Shown: positions 8,079-16,853 of the stretch, piece by piece
Numbering within the stretch: the stretch's first letter is position 1
How the letters are laid out: the number at the start of each line of letters is the position of its first letter
Assembly: GCF_014192915.1 (NCBI RefSeq)
Contig: NZ_JACHYN010000025.1
Span: 1-64,000, forward strand
Direction of reading: 5' to 3'
Length of the DNA: 64,000 nt
Source of the DNA: Azospirillum sp. OGB3
GTDB lineage: Bacteria; Pseudomonadota; Alphaproteobacteria; Azospirillales; Azospirillaceae
Position numbers and translations under genes: made by a program
The notes under the pieces: generated by a model
What the model was told of the DNA's origin: nothing
The model's input: only the letters and a program-made list of their open reading frames with translations
The model's database searches: none

Positions 8079-9289
8079 CGGACGCGACCCGAGCCGGCCG
8101 CGCGCCGACCCTCGCCGGCATCCTCGGCGACGAGGGGCTGCGGCTGTTCTTTCCGTTGTCGGCCCTGCACGCCGCGCTGTGGCCGCTGCTGTGGGCGGTG
8201 GTCAACGGCTTCGCCCTGCCGTTCGACGGCGCGATCCCGCCGGGGCTGTGGCACGCGCACGAGATGCTGTTCGGCTCCTTCGGCGCGGCGGTGATCGGCT
8301 TTATCACCACGGCGATCCCGGAATGGACCGACAGCCGGCGGCTTCAGGGACGCGCCCTCTTCGCGCTGGCGGCGCTGTGGGGAATCGGGCGGGTCGCCGG
8401 GTTGTCCGGCGCCGACGGGGCGGCCATCATCGCCGCGCTGGCCGACACGGCGTGGCTTGCCGTCCTGCCCGTCTACGTCGCGGCGGTGTCCTGGCGCAAG
8501 CGCACGAGCCGGCTGATCGGCGTCCTGCTCTGGCTGAGCGCGCTGGCGGTGTCGGGTGCCGCGGTCCACGCCGCGTTTGTCATCGGCGATGTGGAGCGGG
8601 CGCAGGCCGGGCTGCACGCCGCCGGGCTGGTGCTGCTCGGGCTGCTCGGACTCGTTCTGGCGCGCATTTCGGTGCCCGTCACGAATCTCGTGCTCGACCC
8701 CAGCCAGGGCAGTTCGCCCTACCGGCCCCATCCGGGACGCCTCAACTTGGCGCCCGGTCTGGTCGCCATCGCCCTGGCCGAGGAGGTCGCCGGGCTGTCG
8801 CCCGCGGTGAGCGCCTATCTCTTCATCGCCGCCGGGGCGGCCTTCCTCGACCGGGTCGCCGAATCCTTCATCGGTCGCCCCGTCTTCCGCGCGGAGATCC
8901 TGGCCCTGGCCGGGTCGAGCCTGATGGCGGGCGCCGGTCTGCTGCTGATCGGCGCCTCCCGGCTTGGGGCGGGCTTTCCTGAAACATCGGCGCTGCACAT
9001 GGCGCTGATGGGCGGGCTGGGCCTCGGCGTGCTGGCGGTCTTCGCCATCGCCGGGCTGTTCCACACCGGCCGGACCTTTCCTCTTCCTGCGACGGCGCGG
9101 CTGGCGTTTCCATTGCTGGCGGGCGCGGTGGCCCTGCGGGTCCTGCCGGAACTGGGCGTCCTGCCGGTGCCGCCCGGACCACCCCACGCTCTGGCGGCGC
9201 TGCTCTGGGCAGCAGCCTTCCTGCTCTGGCTCAAGGTCTATTGGCCCTTCCTGTCGCGGCCCCGCGCGGAGGAGGCGGAGGTGTGTTGA
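8075..9289 (+). CDS. NnrS family membrane protein (first copy)
   Basis: A 404-residue protein with about twelve hydrophobic segments. The NnrS signature is clear: LWHAHEMLFGSFGAAVIGFI near residues 65-84, with the HAHE metal/heme-ligand motif, followed by TAIPEWT. NnrS was described as a heme- and copper-containing membrane protein linked to nitric-oxide stress in denitrifiers. Its exact chemistry is unsettled. It is translationally coupled to the ABC ATPase upstream (4-base overlap) and overlaps the second NnrS gene by 7 bases. Confidence 0.88.
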   Translation: MTDATRAGRAPTLAGILGDEGLRLFFPLSALHAALWPLLWAVVNGFALPFDGAIPPGLWHAHEMLFGSFGAAVIGFITTAIPEWTDSRRLQGRALFALAALWGIGRVAGLSGADGAAIIAALADTAWLAVLPVYVAAVSWRKRTSRLIGVLLWLSALAVSGAAVHAAFVIGDVERAQAGLHAAGLVLLGLLGLVLARISVPVTNLVLDPSQGSSPYRPHPGRLNLAPGLVAIALAEEVAGLSPAVSAYLFIAAGAAFLDRVAESFIGRPVFRAEILALAGSSLMAGAGLLLIGASRLGAGFPETSALHMALMGGLGLGVLAVFAIAGLFHTGRTFPLPATARLAFPLLAGAVALRVLPELGVLPVPPGPPHALAALLWAAAFLLWLKVYWPFLSRPRAEEAEVC

Positions 9290-10482
9290 TCTGCGGCAAG
9301 ACTGGCAAACCCCACTGGCGCCTCCCGATGAAACCCATGCTCCATACCGGTTCCGGCTGCGACTCCTTCCTCCTGTTCACGGCATTCTGTGCCGCGACGC
9401 TGGTCGCCGTGTGGGTGCCATGGTTCCTTGGCCTCATCGGCCTGGAAATGGCGTTCTCCCCCTCCTCCTGGCACGCACACGAACTGCTGTTCGGTTTCAT
9501 GCCGGTCATTGTCGGAGGCCTCCTGTTGACGGCAGCGGGGAACCGGACCGGGCGTCGACCCTTGGCCGCTTGGCCGCTGGCCGCGCTGATCGCCATCTGG
9601 TTCGTCGGGCGGCTGGGCATGGCCGGATCGGCGGCGCTGGAGCCGCTGGCCGTTGCACTGCTTGCCTTGCTGTTCCCTGTGACCCTTTTAGCGGTGGCCG
9701 GACGGAAATGCGTTCCGACGGAAAACGGCCGCAACCTGACGATCCTCACCGTCCTTGCCGTCCTGGTCGGCGCGCAGAGCCTGTTCCATTGGGAGCAGTG
9801 GCGCTTCGGGCGAAGCGTCCACGGCACGAGCCTCGCGGTGGCAGTGCTCCTGACCTGGACCATGTTGGGGGGCGGGATCATTCCGCGCCTCGCCGGAAAC
9901 TGGCGGAAGGCGTGTGTCGCTTCCCCTCGGCACGTACGCTCCACCCTTATCAACAGGGTGGCGATGGGGCTCGGCCTGCTGGCCCTGGCAACCTGGATCT
10001 TGCGGGAAGATGGTGTATTGGACGAACGTCTCACCGGCGCCTTGCTGCTGGCCGCCGGTCTCACGCAGGCGGTGCGGCTCGCACGGTGGCGGCCGCACCG
10101 TGCGCCGTCCGGGCTGTCCGTGTTCGTCCTGCACGTTGCTCACACCTTCATCCCGGCCGGGTTTTTGCTGGCGGCCTGGGCCTCCCTGGGCGGCGACACC
10201 GCCTTCAACACTGCGGCACTCCATGCCTGGACCACGGGCGCCGTCGGCAGCATGACGCTGGCGGTGATGATAACTCTGTCCGCTCCGGCCCATACCAGGC
10301 ATGCGCTCACCGCCTCCCGGCTGACGACCGGCATCCACCTCGCCGTGGCTGCGGCAGCCTGCGCACGGATCGCGGCCTCACTCGACCCGCAGCACACGAT
10401 GTTGCTGATTCCGCTGGCGGGTGCCTTGTGGATCGCCGCTTTCCTGATGTTCGCGCTGGTCTATGGGCGGAATTCCGCATGA
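9283..10482 (+). CDS. NnrS family membrane protein (second copy)
   Basis: A 399-residue polytopic protein of the same family: WHAHELLFGFMPVIVGGLLL is the counterpart of the HAHE motif in the first copy, followed by TAAGNRTGRRPL. The GTG at 9283 is chosen because GGAGGCGGAG precedes it and because it restores the family's N-terminal WRLPMKPM...FLLFTAFCAA segment. ATG 9328 is the alternative start. The two copies are diverged and not a recent duplication. It is the last gene of the operon. A transposase relic lies just downstream on the other strand. Confidence 0.86.
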   Translation: MLICGKTGKPHWRLPMKPMLHTGSGCDSFLLFTAFCAATLVAVWVPWFLGLIGLEMAFSPSSWHAHELLFGFMPVIVGGLLLTAAGNRTGRRPLAAWPLAALIAIWFVGRLGMAGSAALEPLAVALLALLFPVTLLAVAGRKCVPTENGRNLTILTVLAVLVGAQSLFHWEQWRFGRSVHGTSLAVAVLLTWTMLGGGIIPRLAGNWRKACVASPRHVRSTLINRVAMGLGLLALATWILREDGVLDERLTGALLLAAGLTQAVRLARWRPHRAPSGLSVFVLHVAHTFIPAGFLLAAWASLGGDTAFNTAALHAWTTGAVGSMTLAVMITLSAPAHTRHALTASRLTTGIHLAVAAAACARIAASLDPQHTMLLIPLAGALWIAAFLMFALVYGRNSA

Positions 10483-10549
10483 TGTCCGGACAGGGTTGGG
10501 CGGTCATGGAGGCGGGGGCAGCCTGGTGGCGCCCATGGCCGCACCGGAC

Positions 10550-10699
10550 CTCGGCTGGAAGCTGCCGGTTGGCAGCGGCCCGGCCGCTTTCCGGCCGCCT
10601 ACGCCACGCGTAGTACCCACTGGCGGACACCCCGAGCACCGTGCACATGAGCCGGACGGGGAACTCGTCCCGGTGGTCCTCGACGAAACGGAACCTCAT
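10550..10699 (-). pseudogene. IS3-family transposase OrfB, N-terminal fragment
   Basis: A minus-strand frame starting at ATG 10699 begins MRFRFVEDHRDEFPVRLMC and continues VLGVSASGYYAWRRRPES, the standard N-terminus of IS3-family OrfB. Similarity ends after about 50 residues, well before the DDE catalytic core, so the gene is truncated. No orfA or terminal repeats were recognised. It marks an old insertion or deletion between the NnrS operon and the next operon. Confidence 0.7.
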
Positions 10700-10923
10700 C
10701 TCGGCGCTTCCGAGAAGATGCTGCTTTGCGTCAGAGCCGAGAGTGTTTCCATAGTTTCGCTATCTTTTGCTCTAACATTTATAAAATATTTTCTTGATAT
10801 TCGACAAAATAAGGAAGCGCCAAATTTCTTTTGAAGATTTGCTCTGAATCAATGATCGCGCCTCTGGTCTTTTCTACGCTTTCAACAAAGAGAATAAGAA
10901 CTGCACAGCATGGGGGGCGCCAC
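10700..10923 (+). other. AT-rich promoter region of the oxidoreductase operon
   Basis: This stretch has no gene and is strikingly AT-rich compared with its surroundings, especially 10750-10900. It must hold the promoter for the rightward por-like operon that starts at 10924. No convincing -35/-10 pair, FNR box or sigma-54 element could be fixed by eye. A weak ribosome binding site (GGGGGGCG) precedes the ATG at 10924. Confidence 0.4.
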
Positions 10924-11481
10924 ATGTTCCAGGTGCGCATACACGGTCGTGGTGGACAGGGTGCGGTAACGGCCGCCGAAATGCTCGCCGTCGCCGCGTT
11001 CAAGGAAGGGCGTCACGCCCAGGCCTTCCCCAGCTTCGGGTCTGAGCGGACGGGCGCCCCGGTTGTTTCCTTCTGTCGAATCGCCGATGCGGAGATCCGC
11101 ACCCGCGAGCCGATCTCCTCGCCAGACGCGCTGATCGTGCTGGACCCCACGCTTTTCCATTCCATGGACGTCTTTCAGGGGCTACCGGAAACGGGCTACG
11201 TGCTGATCAACTCCTCACGCAGCTTTGAGGAGTTGCACATCGCCGATTTCATGAAGCGCTTTCCATCCGGTCATGCGCGTTGCGTTCCGGCGACCGACTT
11301 GGCCCGCCAGCATGTTGGCCGCCCGGTGCCCAACGCCGCCCTCCTGGGCGGCTTCGGCGCCATCACTGGCCAAATCCGCATCGAATCTGTGCTGGCCGCC
11401 ATCCGCGACACCTTTTCCGGTGCCGTCGGAGAGGCAAACGCCAAGGCGGCCGTCGCCGCCTACCAACACTGCCTCGCCTGA
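10924..11481 (+). CDS. porC: 2-oxoacid (pyruvate):ferredoxin oxidoreductase, gamma subunit
   Basis: A 185-residue protein beginning MFQVRIHGRGGQGAVTAAEM, the signature of the POR/KOR gamma subunit, followed by FPSFGSERTGAPVVSFCRI. The gamma domain helps CoA binding and subunit contact in the heteromeric enzymes that oxidatively decarboxylate 2-oxoacids to acyl-CoA while reducing ferredoxin. It is the first gene of a four-gene operon (gamma, alpha, beta, then a GltD-like fusion). The ATG at 10924 matches the family N-terminus exactly. Pyruvate is the likeliest substrate but is not proven by sequence. Confidence 0.88.
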   Translation: MFQVRIHGRGGQGAVTAAEMLAVAAFKEGRHAQAFPSFGSERTGAPVVSFCRIADAEIRTREPISSPDALIVLDPTLFHSMDVFQGLPETGYVLINSSRSFEELHIADFMKRFPSGHARCVPATDLARQHVGRPVPNAALLGGFGAITGQIRIESVLAAIRDTFSGAVGEANAKAAVAAYQHCLA

Positions 11482-11497
11482 TCCGGGAGGACTTGCC

Positions 11498-12745
11498 ATG
11501 CTGAAGCAGATTGAAGGCAGTCGGGCGATGGCCGAGGCAATCGGGCTCTGCCGTCCCGAAGTCATCTGCGCTTACCCCATCACGCCGCAAACCCACATCG
11601 TCGAGGGGCTGAGCGAGATGGTACGCGATGGGCATCTGACCGATTGCGAGTTCATCAATGTCGAATCTGAATTCGCGGCGCTGTCGGTCGCCATCGGCGC
11701 CTCCGCGGCGGGCGCGCGCGCCTACACCGCCACCTCCAGCCAGGGTCTGTTGTTCATGATGGAGGCGGTCTACAACGCCTCCGGATTGGGTCTGCCGATC
11801 GTGATGACACTGGGCAACCGGGCCATCGGCGCGCCGATCAACATCTGGAACGACCATTCCGACGCCATGTCGGTGCGCGACGCCGGTTGGATCATGCTGT
11901 TCGCAGAGACCAACCAAGAGGCCGTGGACCTGCACATCCAGGCGTTCAGGCTGGCGGAGGAGCTGTCCTGTCCGGTGATGGTCAACGTCGATGGCTTCAT
12001 CCTGACCCACGCCGTCGAGCGCGTCGACGTTCCGGGTCAGGAGTGGGTGGACGCCTTTCTGCCGCCCTTCGACCCGGTGCAGGTGATCGACCCCACTGAC
12101 CCCATTTCCATCGGTGCGATGGTCGGGCCGGACGCTTTCATGGAGGTGCGCTACCTCGCTCACCACAAGCAGATGCGGGCCCTCGACCTCATCCCCGCGC
12201 TGGCGGCCGAGTTCAAGCAGGTGTTCGGGCGCGAGTCCGGTGGGCTCGTGCGCCCTTACCGCACCGAGGGCGCCGAGACGATCGTCGTCGCCATGGGCTC
12301 GGTGATCGGCACGGTCAAGGACATGGTGGACGCGATGCGCGCCGATGGCCACGAGGTGGGAGCTCTGTCGATCTGCTCCTTCCGTCCCTTCCCGCTGGAG
12401 GCGGTTCGGGCGGCCCTGTACGAAGCCCACCGCGTCGTGGTGCTGGAGAAGGCTTTGGCCGTGGGCATGGGCGGCATCCTCGCCAGCCACGTCCGCATGG
12501 CGCTGCGTGGGCATCGCATGCGCGTCTACACGCTCATCGCCGGTCTGGGCGGGCGGCCCATCACCCAGGCGTCGCTCACCCGCTTCATGGAGATGGTCGA
12601 GGGAGAACCGCATGCGGACGTCCATTTCCTCGACCTCAAGCATGATGTGATCGAAGCCGAACTGGCCCGCGCCGCCGAGACGCGCCGCGCCGGTCCCATC
12701 GCCGAGAACGTGCTGCGCCGGGTCATCCCCGGCGGCGTGCTGTAG
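11498..12745 (+). CDS. porA: 2-oxoacid (pyruvate):ferredoxin oxidoreductase, alpha subunit
   Basis: A 415-residue alpha subunit. The N-terminal segment EVICAYPITPQTHIVEGL holds the conserved YPITP motif. INVESEFAALSVAIGASAAG follows with the conserved Glu, then the TATSSQGLLFM loop, and further on GNRAIGAPINIWNDHSDAMS. The C-terminal transketolase-like domain includes VVAMGSVIGTVKD. GGGAGG precedes the ATG at 11498. It sits 16 bases after porC and 11 bases before porB, in an order usual for archaeal-type split enzymes. Confidence 0.9.
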   Translation: MLKQIEGSRAMAEAIGLCRPEVICAYPITPQTHIVEGLSEMVRDGHLTDCEFINVESEFAALSVAIGASAAGARAYTATSSQGLLFMMEAVYNASGLGLPIVMTLGNRAIGAPINIWNDHSDAMSVRDAGWIMLFAETNQEAVDLHIQAFRLAEELSCPVMVNVDGFILTHAVERVDVPGQEWVDAFLPPFDPVQVIDPTDPISIGAMVGPDAFMEVRYLAHHKQMRALDLIPALAAEFKQVFGRESGGLVRPYRTEGAETIVVAMGSVIGTVKDMVDAMRADGHEVGALSICSFRPFPLEAVRAALYEAHRVVVLEKALAVGMGGILASHVRMALRGHRMRVYTLIAGLGGRPITQASLTRFMEMVEGEPHADVHFLDLKHDVIEAELARAAETRRAGPIAENVLRRVIPGGVL

Positions 12746-12756
12746 GGGAGGACGCG

Positions 12757-13764
12757 ATGACCCAGACCGTCAAGTTCTACCAGACCGGCACGCTGACCGT
12801 CGGCAACCGGCTGTTGGACGAGGCCAGGCGCACCGTCCAATCCTCGATCGACCGCTCCAACGCGCTGACCAGTGGCCACCGCGCCTGCCAGGGCTGCGGC
12901 GAGGCGCTGGGGGCACGCTACGCCATCGACGCGGCGATGCGCGCCACCCAGGGCAATCTTGTCTGCGTCAACGCGACCGGCTGCCTGGAGGTGTTCACCA
13001 CGCCCTATCCGGAAACGTCCTGGCAGGTCGCCTGGATGCACTCGCTGTTCGGCAACGTCGCCGCGGTGGCCGCCGGGGTAGCCGCGGCGATGCGCGTCAA
13101 AGGCAAGAGCAACGTCCGTGTGGTCGCCCAAGGCGGCGATGGCGGCACCACCGACATCGGTTTCGGCTGCCTGTCCGGCATGTTCGAGCGCAACGACGAC
13201 GTGCTGTACATCTGCTACGACAACGAAGGTTACATGAACACGGGCGTGCAGCGCTCCTCCGCCACGCCTCCGGCGGCGCGCACCGCCACCACACCCGCGG
13301 TGGGCGAGGCGCCGGGCAACCTCTTCGGCACCGGCAAGAACGTTCCGCGGATCGCCATGGCGCACAACATTCCCTATGTCGCCACCGCCTCGGTCGCCGA
13401 CCTCCACGACCTCGAAACCAAGGTGACCAAGGCCATGGGCATACGCGGCGCGCGCTACATCCACATCATGGTCCCGTGTCCGCTCGGCTGGGGTTCGGCC
13501 AGCGACGACACCGTGCGGCTGGCGCGCCTGGCCATCGAGTGCGGCCTGTTTCCGCTGTTCGAGGCGGAGCACGGCGAGGTCACCGCCTCTCGGCCCATCC
13601 GGCGCAAGGTGCCGGTGACCGACTACCTGAAGCCACAGAAGCGGTTCGCCCATCTCTTCGACCCCGCCAACCCGCATGGGAGCGAGGCGATCGCCCGGCT
13701 CCAAGCCATGGCCGACGCCAACATGCGTCGTTACAATTTGCTCCGTGACGAGGAGGCGGTGTGA
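12757..13764 (+). CDS. porB: 2-oxoacid (pyruvate):ferredoxin oxidoreductase, beta subunit
   Basis: A 335-residue thiamine-diphosphate subunit. It has the N-terminal cysteines of the proximal iron-sulfur cluster (HRACQGCGEALGARYA), a further Cys in NATGCLEVF, and the thiamine motif: GGDGGTTDIGFGCLSGMFER running on to YICYDNEGYMNTG. A later Cys lies in IMVPCPLGW. Together with the alpha and gamma subunits this gives a complete enzyme. The electron acceptor is probably the ferredoxin-like domain encoded by the next gene, whose ATG shares a base with this gene's stop (TGATG). Confidence 0.92.
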   Translation: MTQTVKFYQTGTLTVGNRLLDEARRTVQSSIDRSNALTSGHRACQGCGEALGARYAIDAAMRATQGNLVCVNATGCLEVFTTPYPETSWQVAWMHSLFGNVAAVAAGVAAAMRVKGKSNVRVVAQGGDGGTTDIGFGCLSGMFERNDDVLYICYDNEGYMNTGVQRSSATPPAARTATTPAVGEAPGNLFGTGKNVPRIAMAHNIPYVATASVADLHDLETKVTKAMGIRGARYIHIMVPCPLGWGSASDDTVRLARLAIECGLFPLFEAEHGEVTASRPIRRKVPVTDYLKPQKRFAHLFDPANPHGSEAIARLQAMADANMRRYNLLRDEEAV

Positions 13765-15398
13765 TGAGGAAACCTCCCTTCGCCATCACACTCGATGTCG
13801 GCTCCTCGCTCGCCAACCGTACCGGTTCCTGGCGGACCATGCGGCCGGTCTACGCCGAACATCTGCCGCCCTGCAACAACCAGTGCCCGGCTGGGGAGGA
13901 CATCCAGGGCTGGCTCTTCCACGCCGAAAGCGGTGATTACCGCACCGCCTGGGAAAAGCTGATGGAGGAGAACCCGCTGCCTGCCCTCATGGGGCGCGCC
14001 TGCTACCACAGCTGCGAAAGCGTCTGCAACCGTGCCCGCCTTGACCAGCCGGTCAGCATCCATGCGGTCGAGCGCTTCCTCGGTGACCTTGCCATCCGCG
14101 AAGGGTGGCGGGTGCCGGTCGGCGCGGTCCGGTCCGGCAAGAAGGTGCTGGTGATCGGCGCGGGCCCGTCGGGCCTGTCCGCCGCCTATCACCTCACGCG
14201 CCTGGGTCACACGGTGGATTTGGTGGATGCGGGCCCCAAGCCCGGCGGCATGATGCGCTTCGGCATTCCCAAGTACCGCCTTCCGCGCGAGGTGCTGGAC
14301 GCCGAGGTGCAGCGCATCCTCGACCTGGGCGTGACGCTGACCCTCGGCACCAAGGTCGAGGACATTCCCAAGGCGATGGAGGACGGGGGTTACGACGCCT
14401 GCTTCGCTGCCATCGGCGCGCATCTGGCCAAGCGGGTGGACATCCCCGCCGTCTCGGCCGGGCGCATCATGGACGCCGTCTCGCTCCTGCGCTCGATGGA
14501 GACGGCCGACGAGCCGCCGAAGCTGGGGCGCCGCGTGGTGGTCTACGGCGGCGGCAACACCGCCATCGACGTGGCCCGCACCGCCAAGCGCCTGGGCGCC
14601 GAAGAGGCGCTGGTCGTCTACCGCCGCACGCGCGAGAGGATGCCCGCCCACGACTTCGAAGTCGAGGAGGCGCTTGAGGAAGGCGTTGTCATGCGCTGGC
14701 TCTCCACCATCAGGACCATGGACGAGGGCACGCTGACCGTGGAGAGGATGGTCCTCGGCCCGGATGGCTGGCCGCAGCCGACCGGCGAGTTCGAGACCAT
14801 CGAGGGTGACACGCTGATCCTTGCCTTGGGGCAGGAGGTCGACACCTCGGTGATCACGGGCGTTCCCGGGGTTTCCATCACCAAGGACCACACCATTGCC
14901 GTCGGGCTCGATTTCCAGACCGGCTATCCCGGCCTGTTCTGCGGTGGCGACATGGTGCCCGCCGAGCGCACGGTGACGGTGGCCGTCGGCCACGGTAAGA
15001 AAGCCGCCCTCCACATCGACGCCTATCTGCGCGGCAGCCGGTACGAACCCGCGTCCAAGCACGCGCTGGCGACCTTCGAACGTCTGAACACCTGGTACTA
15101 CACGGACGCGCCACGAACCGTGCAGCCCGTGCTCGACGACCTGCGTCGCCGCACCACCTTCGGCGAGGTCACGGGTGGCCTCGACGAAACCAACGCGCTG
15201 TTCGAGGCGCGCCGCTGCCTCAGCTGCGGCAACTGCTTCGAATGCGACAACTGCTTCGGCGTGTGTCCCGACAACGCCGTGGTGAAACTCGGCCCTGGCG
15301 ACCGCTTCCGGTTCAACTACGACTTCTGCAAAGGTTGCGGCCTGTGCGCCGCCGAATGCCCCTGCGGGGCGATCGACATGCTGGAGGAGGCGATCTAG
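13764..15398 (+). CDS. GltD-like NAD(P)H oxidoreductase fused to a C-terminal 4Fe-4S ferredoxin domain
   Basis: A 544-residue fusion. The N-terminal domain has GltD-type cysteines (CNNQCPAGEDIQ; CYHSCESVCNR). The FAD site is GAGPSGLSAAYHL and the NAD(P) site is YGGGNTAIDVARTAKRLGAE, then VVYRRTRERMPAHDFEVEE. The last 70 residues carry PorD-like cysteine clusters, CLSCGNCFECDNC..CP and CKGCGLCAAECPCGA. It should move electrons between NAD(P)H and the oxidoreductase encoded upstream, directly or through ferredoxin. In glutamate synthase the same module works with GltB, but no gltB is present. The TGATG junction with porB indicates coupled synthesis. Confidence 0.9.
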   Translation: MRKPPFAITLDVGSSLANRTGSWRTMRPVYAEHLPPCNNQCPAGEDIQGWLFHAESGDYRTAWEKLMEENPLPALMGRACYHSCESVCNRARLDQPVSIHAVERFLGDLAIREGWRVPVGAVRSGKKVLVIGAGPSGLSAAYHLTRLGHTVDLVDAGPKPGGMMRFGIPKYRLPREVLDAEVQRILDLGVTLTLGTKVEDIPKAMEDGGYDACFAAIGAHLAKRVDIPAVSAGRIMDAVSLLRSMETADEPPKLGRRVVVYGGGNTAIDVARTAKRLGAEEALVVYRRTRERMPAHDFEVEEALEEGVVMRWLSTIRTMDEGTLTVERMVLGPDGWPQPTGEFETIEGDTLILALGQEVDTSVITGVPGVSITKDHTIAVGLDFQTGYPGLFCGGDMVPAERTVTVAVGHGKKAALHIDAYLRGSRYEPASKHALATFERLNTWYYTDAPRTVQPVLDDLRRRTTFGEVTGGLDETNALFEARRCLSCGNCFECDNCFGVCPDNAVVKLGPGDRFRFNYDFCKGCGLCAAECPCGAIDMLEEAI

Positions 15399-15562
15399 GG
15401 CGCGCCATCGGACCTGAGTCTACGGCTGGGAGATCGAACCGCCGCCTCAGTGCGGAGTTGGCCGCAGGAGCGCTTGCGCAACGAGCCGGACGGCAGGACA
15501 ATGGTGCACACGTCTGCATCCTTGAACGACCTTTGTCGAACGCACTGGCGGAAGAGGTCGCG

Positions 15563-16843
15563 ATGACTGGACTCTTGCCGCGTGAAACGGCGGCGGACAT
15601 CGATGCGCTGCTGGGGCCGGACCGTTCTCCCCAGGACGCTTCGGGTGGGGTGCGCATCGGACGAAAATGGCTGCTCGCCACCGTTCTGATCGCTCTGCTG
15701 GCCGTGGTCGCCTACGTTCTGCTTCGCTCCTCCGCCGACAACATCCGCTACGTAACCGAAGCGACGGTCCGCGGCGACCTGCACGTGATCGTCACCGCGA
15801 CCGGCAGCGTCCAGCCCACAAGCCAGGTCGAGGTTTCAAGCGAGCTGTCCGGCACCGTGCGCCGGGTTCTCGTCGATTACAACAGCGTGGTCGCCGCCGG
15901 CCAGATGCTGGCGCAATTGGACACCGACAGGTTCAAGGCCAGCGTCGACAGTTCCCGCGCCAAACTGGCCGCCGCCAAGGCGAAGGTAGCCCAGGCGGAG
16001 GTCACCGTCGTCGAAACCGCGCGCGACCTCGACCGCAAGCGGGTGTTGGCTCGTACCCGCGTCGGCACGCTTCAGAACCTGGACGTGGCGAGAGCGCTCC
16101 ACGACCGGGCCGTGGCGGCGCTGGAAAGCGCACGAGCCGATGTCGGGGTGGCCGAGGCCGAGCTGACGCTGAACGAATCGAACCTGCACAAGACGGGCAT
16201 CGTTTCGCCCATCGACGGCATCGTTCTGAAGCGCAGCATCGATCCCGGCCAAACGGTCGCCGCCACCCTTCAGGCGCCGGTGTTGTTCTCCATCGCCGAA
16301 GATCTGCGCCGGATGGAGGTGCAGGTCGACGTGGACGAGGCCGACGTCGGCAAGGTGCGGGAAGGACAATCGGCCCGCTTTTCCGTCGATGCCCACCCCG
16401 ATCACCATTTTCCCGCCGTGATCCGCGAGTTGCGCTACGCCCCGGAGACGGTGCAGGGCGTCGTGACCTACAAGGCCGTTCTCACCGTGGACAACAGCGC
16501 CATGCTGTTGCGTCCGGGCATGACCGCGACGGCGGAGATCGGTGTGCAGGATGTGGCGGACGCGCTTCTGGTGCCCAACGCCGCCCTGCGCTTTGCGCCG
16601 CCGGTGGAGGCGGCGGGCCAAGGCGACCTGCTGAAACGGATGATGCCCGGCATGCCGCAGTTCCGTCCCCCCAGTCCGCAGGAGCCCAGTGGCCCGTCGC
16701 GCGCCGTGTGGACACTGCGCGACGGCGCAGCGGTGGAGGTGCCGGTCGTCACCGGAGCGAGCGACGGCCGGAGAACCGCGATTCTTCGGGGAAACCTGAC
16801 GGAGGGTGCGGTGGTGATCGTGGACACGGCACCGCCCCCCTGA
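15563..16843 (+). CDS. MacA-like periplasmic adaptor subunit
   Basis: A 426-residue membrane-fusion protein. One transmembrane anchor lies at about 37-55 (LLATVLIALLAVVAYVLL). A barrel-sandwich (lipoyl) domain is split by a long alpha-helical hairpin (about 120-215, heptad-like ARALHDRAVAALESARADV). The sequence KTGIVSPIDGIVLKRSIDPG is the second half of the lipoyl domain. Beta-barrel and membrane-proximal domains follow, with a proline-rich insert (PQFRPPSPQEPSGP) near 360. It starts at ATG 15563 after AAGAGG. The adjacent ABC genes make it the adaptor of a MacAB-type tripartite exporter. A TolC partner is not encoded next to it. Confidence 0.88.
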   Translation: MTGLLPRETAADIDALLGPDRSPQDASGGVRIGRKWLLATVLIALLAVVAYVLLRSSADNIRYVTEATVRGDLHVIVTATGSVQPTSQVEVSSELSGTVRRVLVDYNSVVAAGQMLAQLDTDRFKASVDSSRAKLAAAKAKVAQAEVTVVETARDLDRKRVLARTRVGTLQNLDVARALHDRAVAALESARADVGVAEAELTLNESNLHKTGIVSPIDGIVLKRSIDPGQTVAATLQAPVLFSIAEDLRRMEVQVDVDEADVGKVREGQSARFSVDAHPDHHFPAVIRELRYAPETVQGVVTYKAVLTVDNSAMLLRPGMTATAEIGVQDVADALLVPNAALRFAPPVEAAGQGDLLKRMMPGMPQFRPPSPQEPSGPSRAVWTLRDGAAVEVPVVTGASDGRRTAILRGNLTEGAVVIVDTAPPP

Positions 16844-16853
16844 GGAGGGCCGC

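Noticed and set aside
8075..10482. Recent tandem duplication giving the two NnrS genes
   Set aside because: The two proteins share only family motifs and differ along most of their length, so they are old paralogues or independently recruited.
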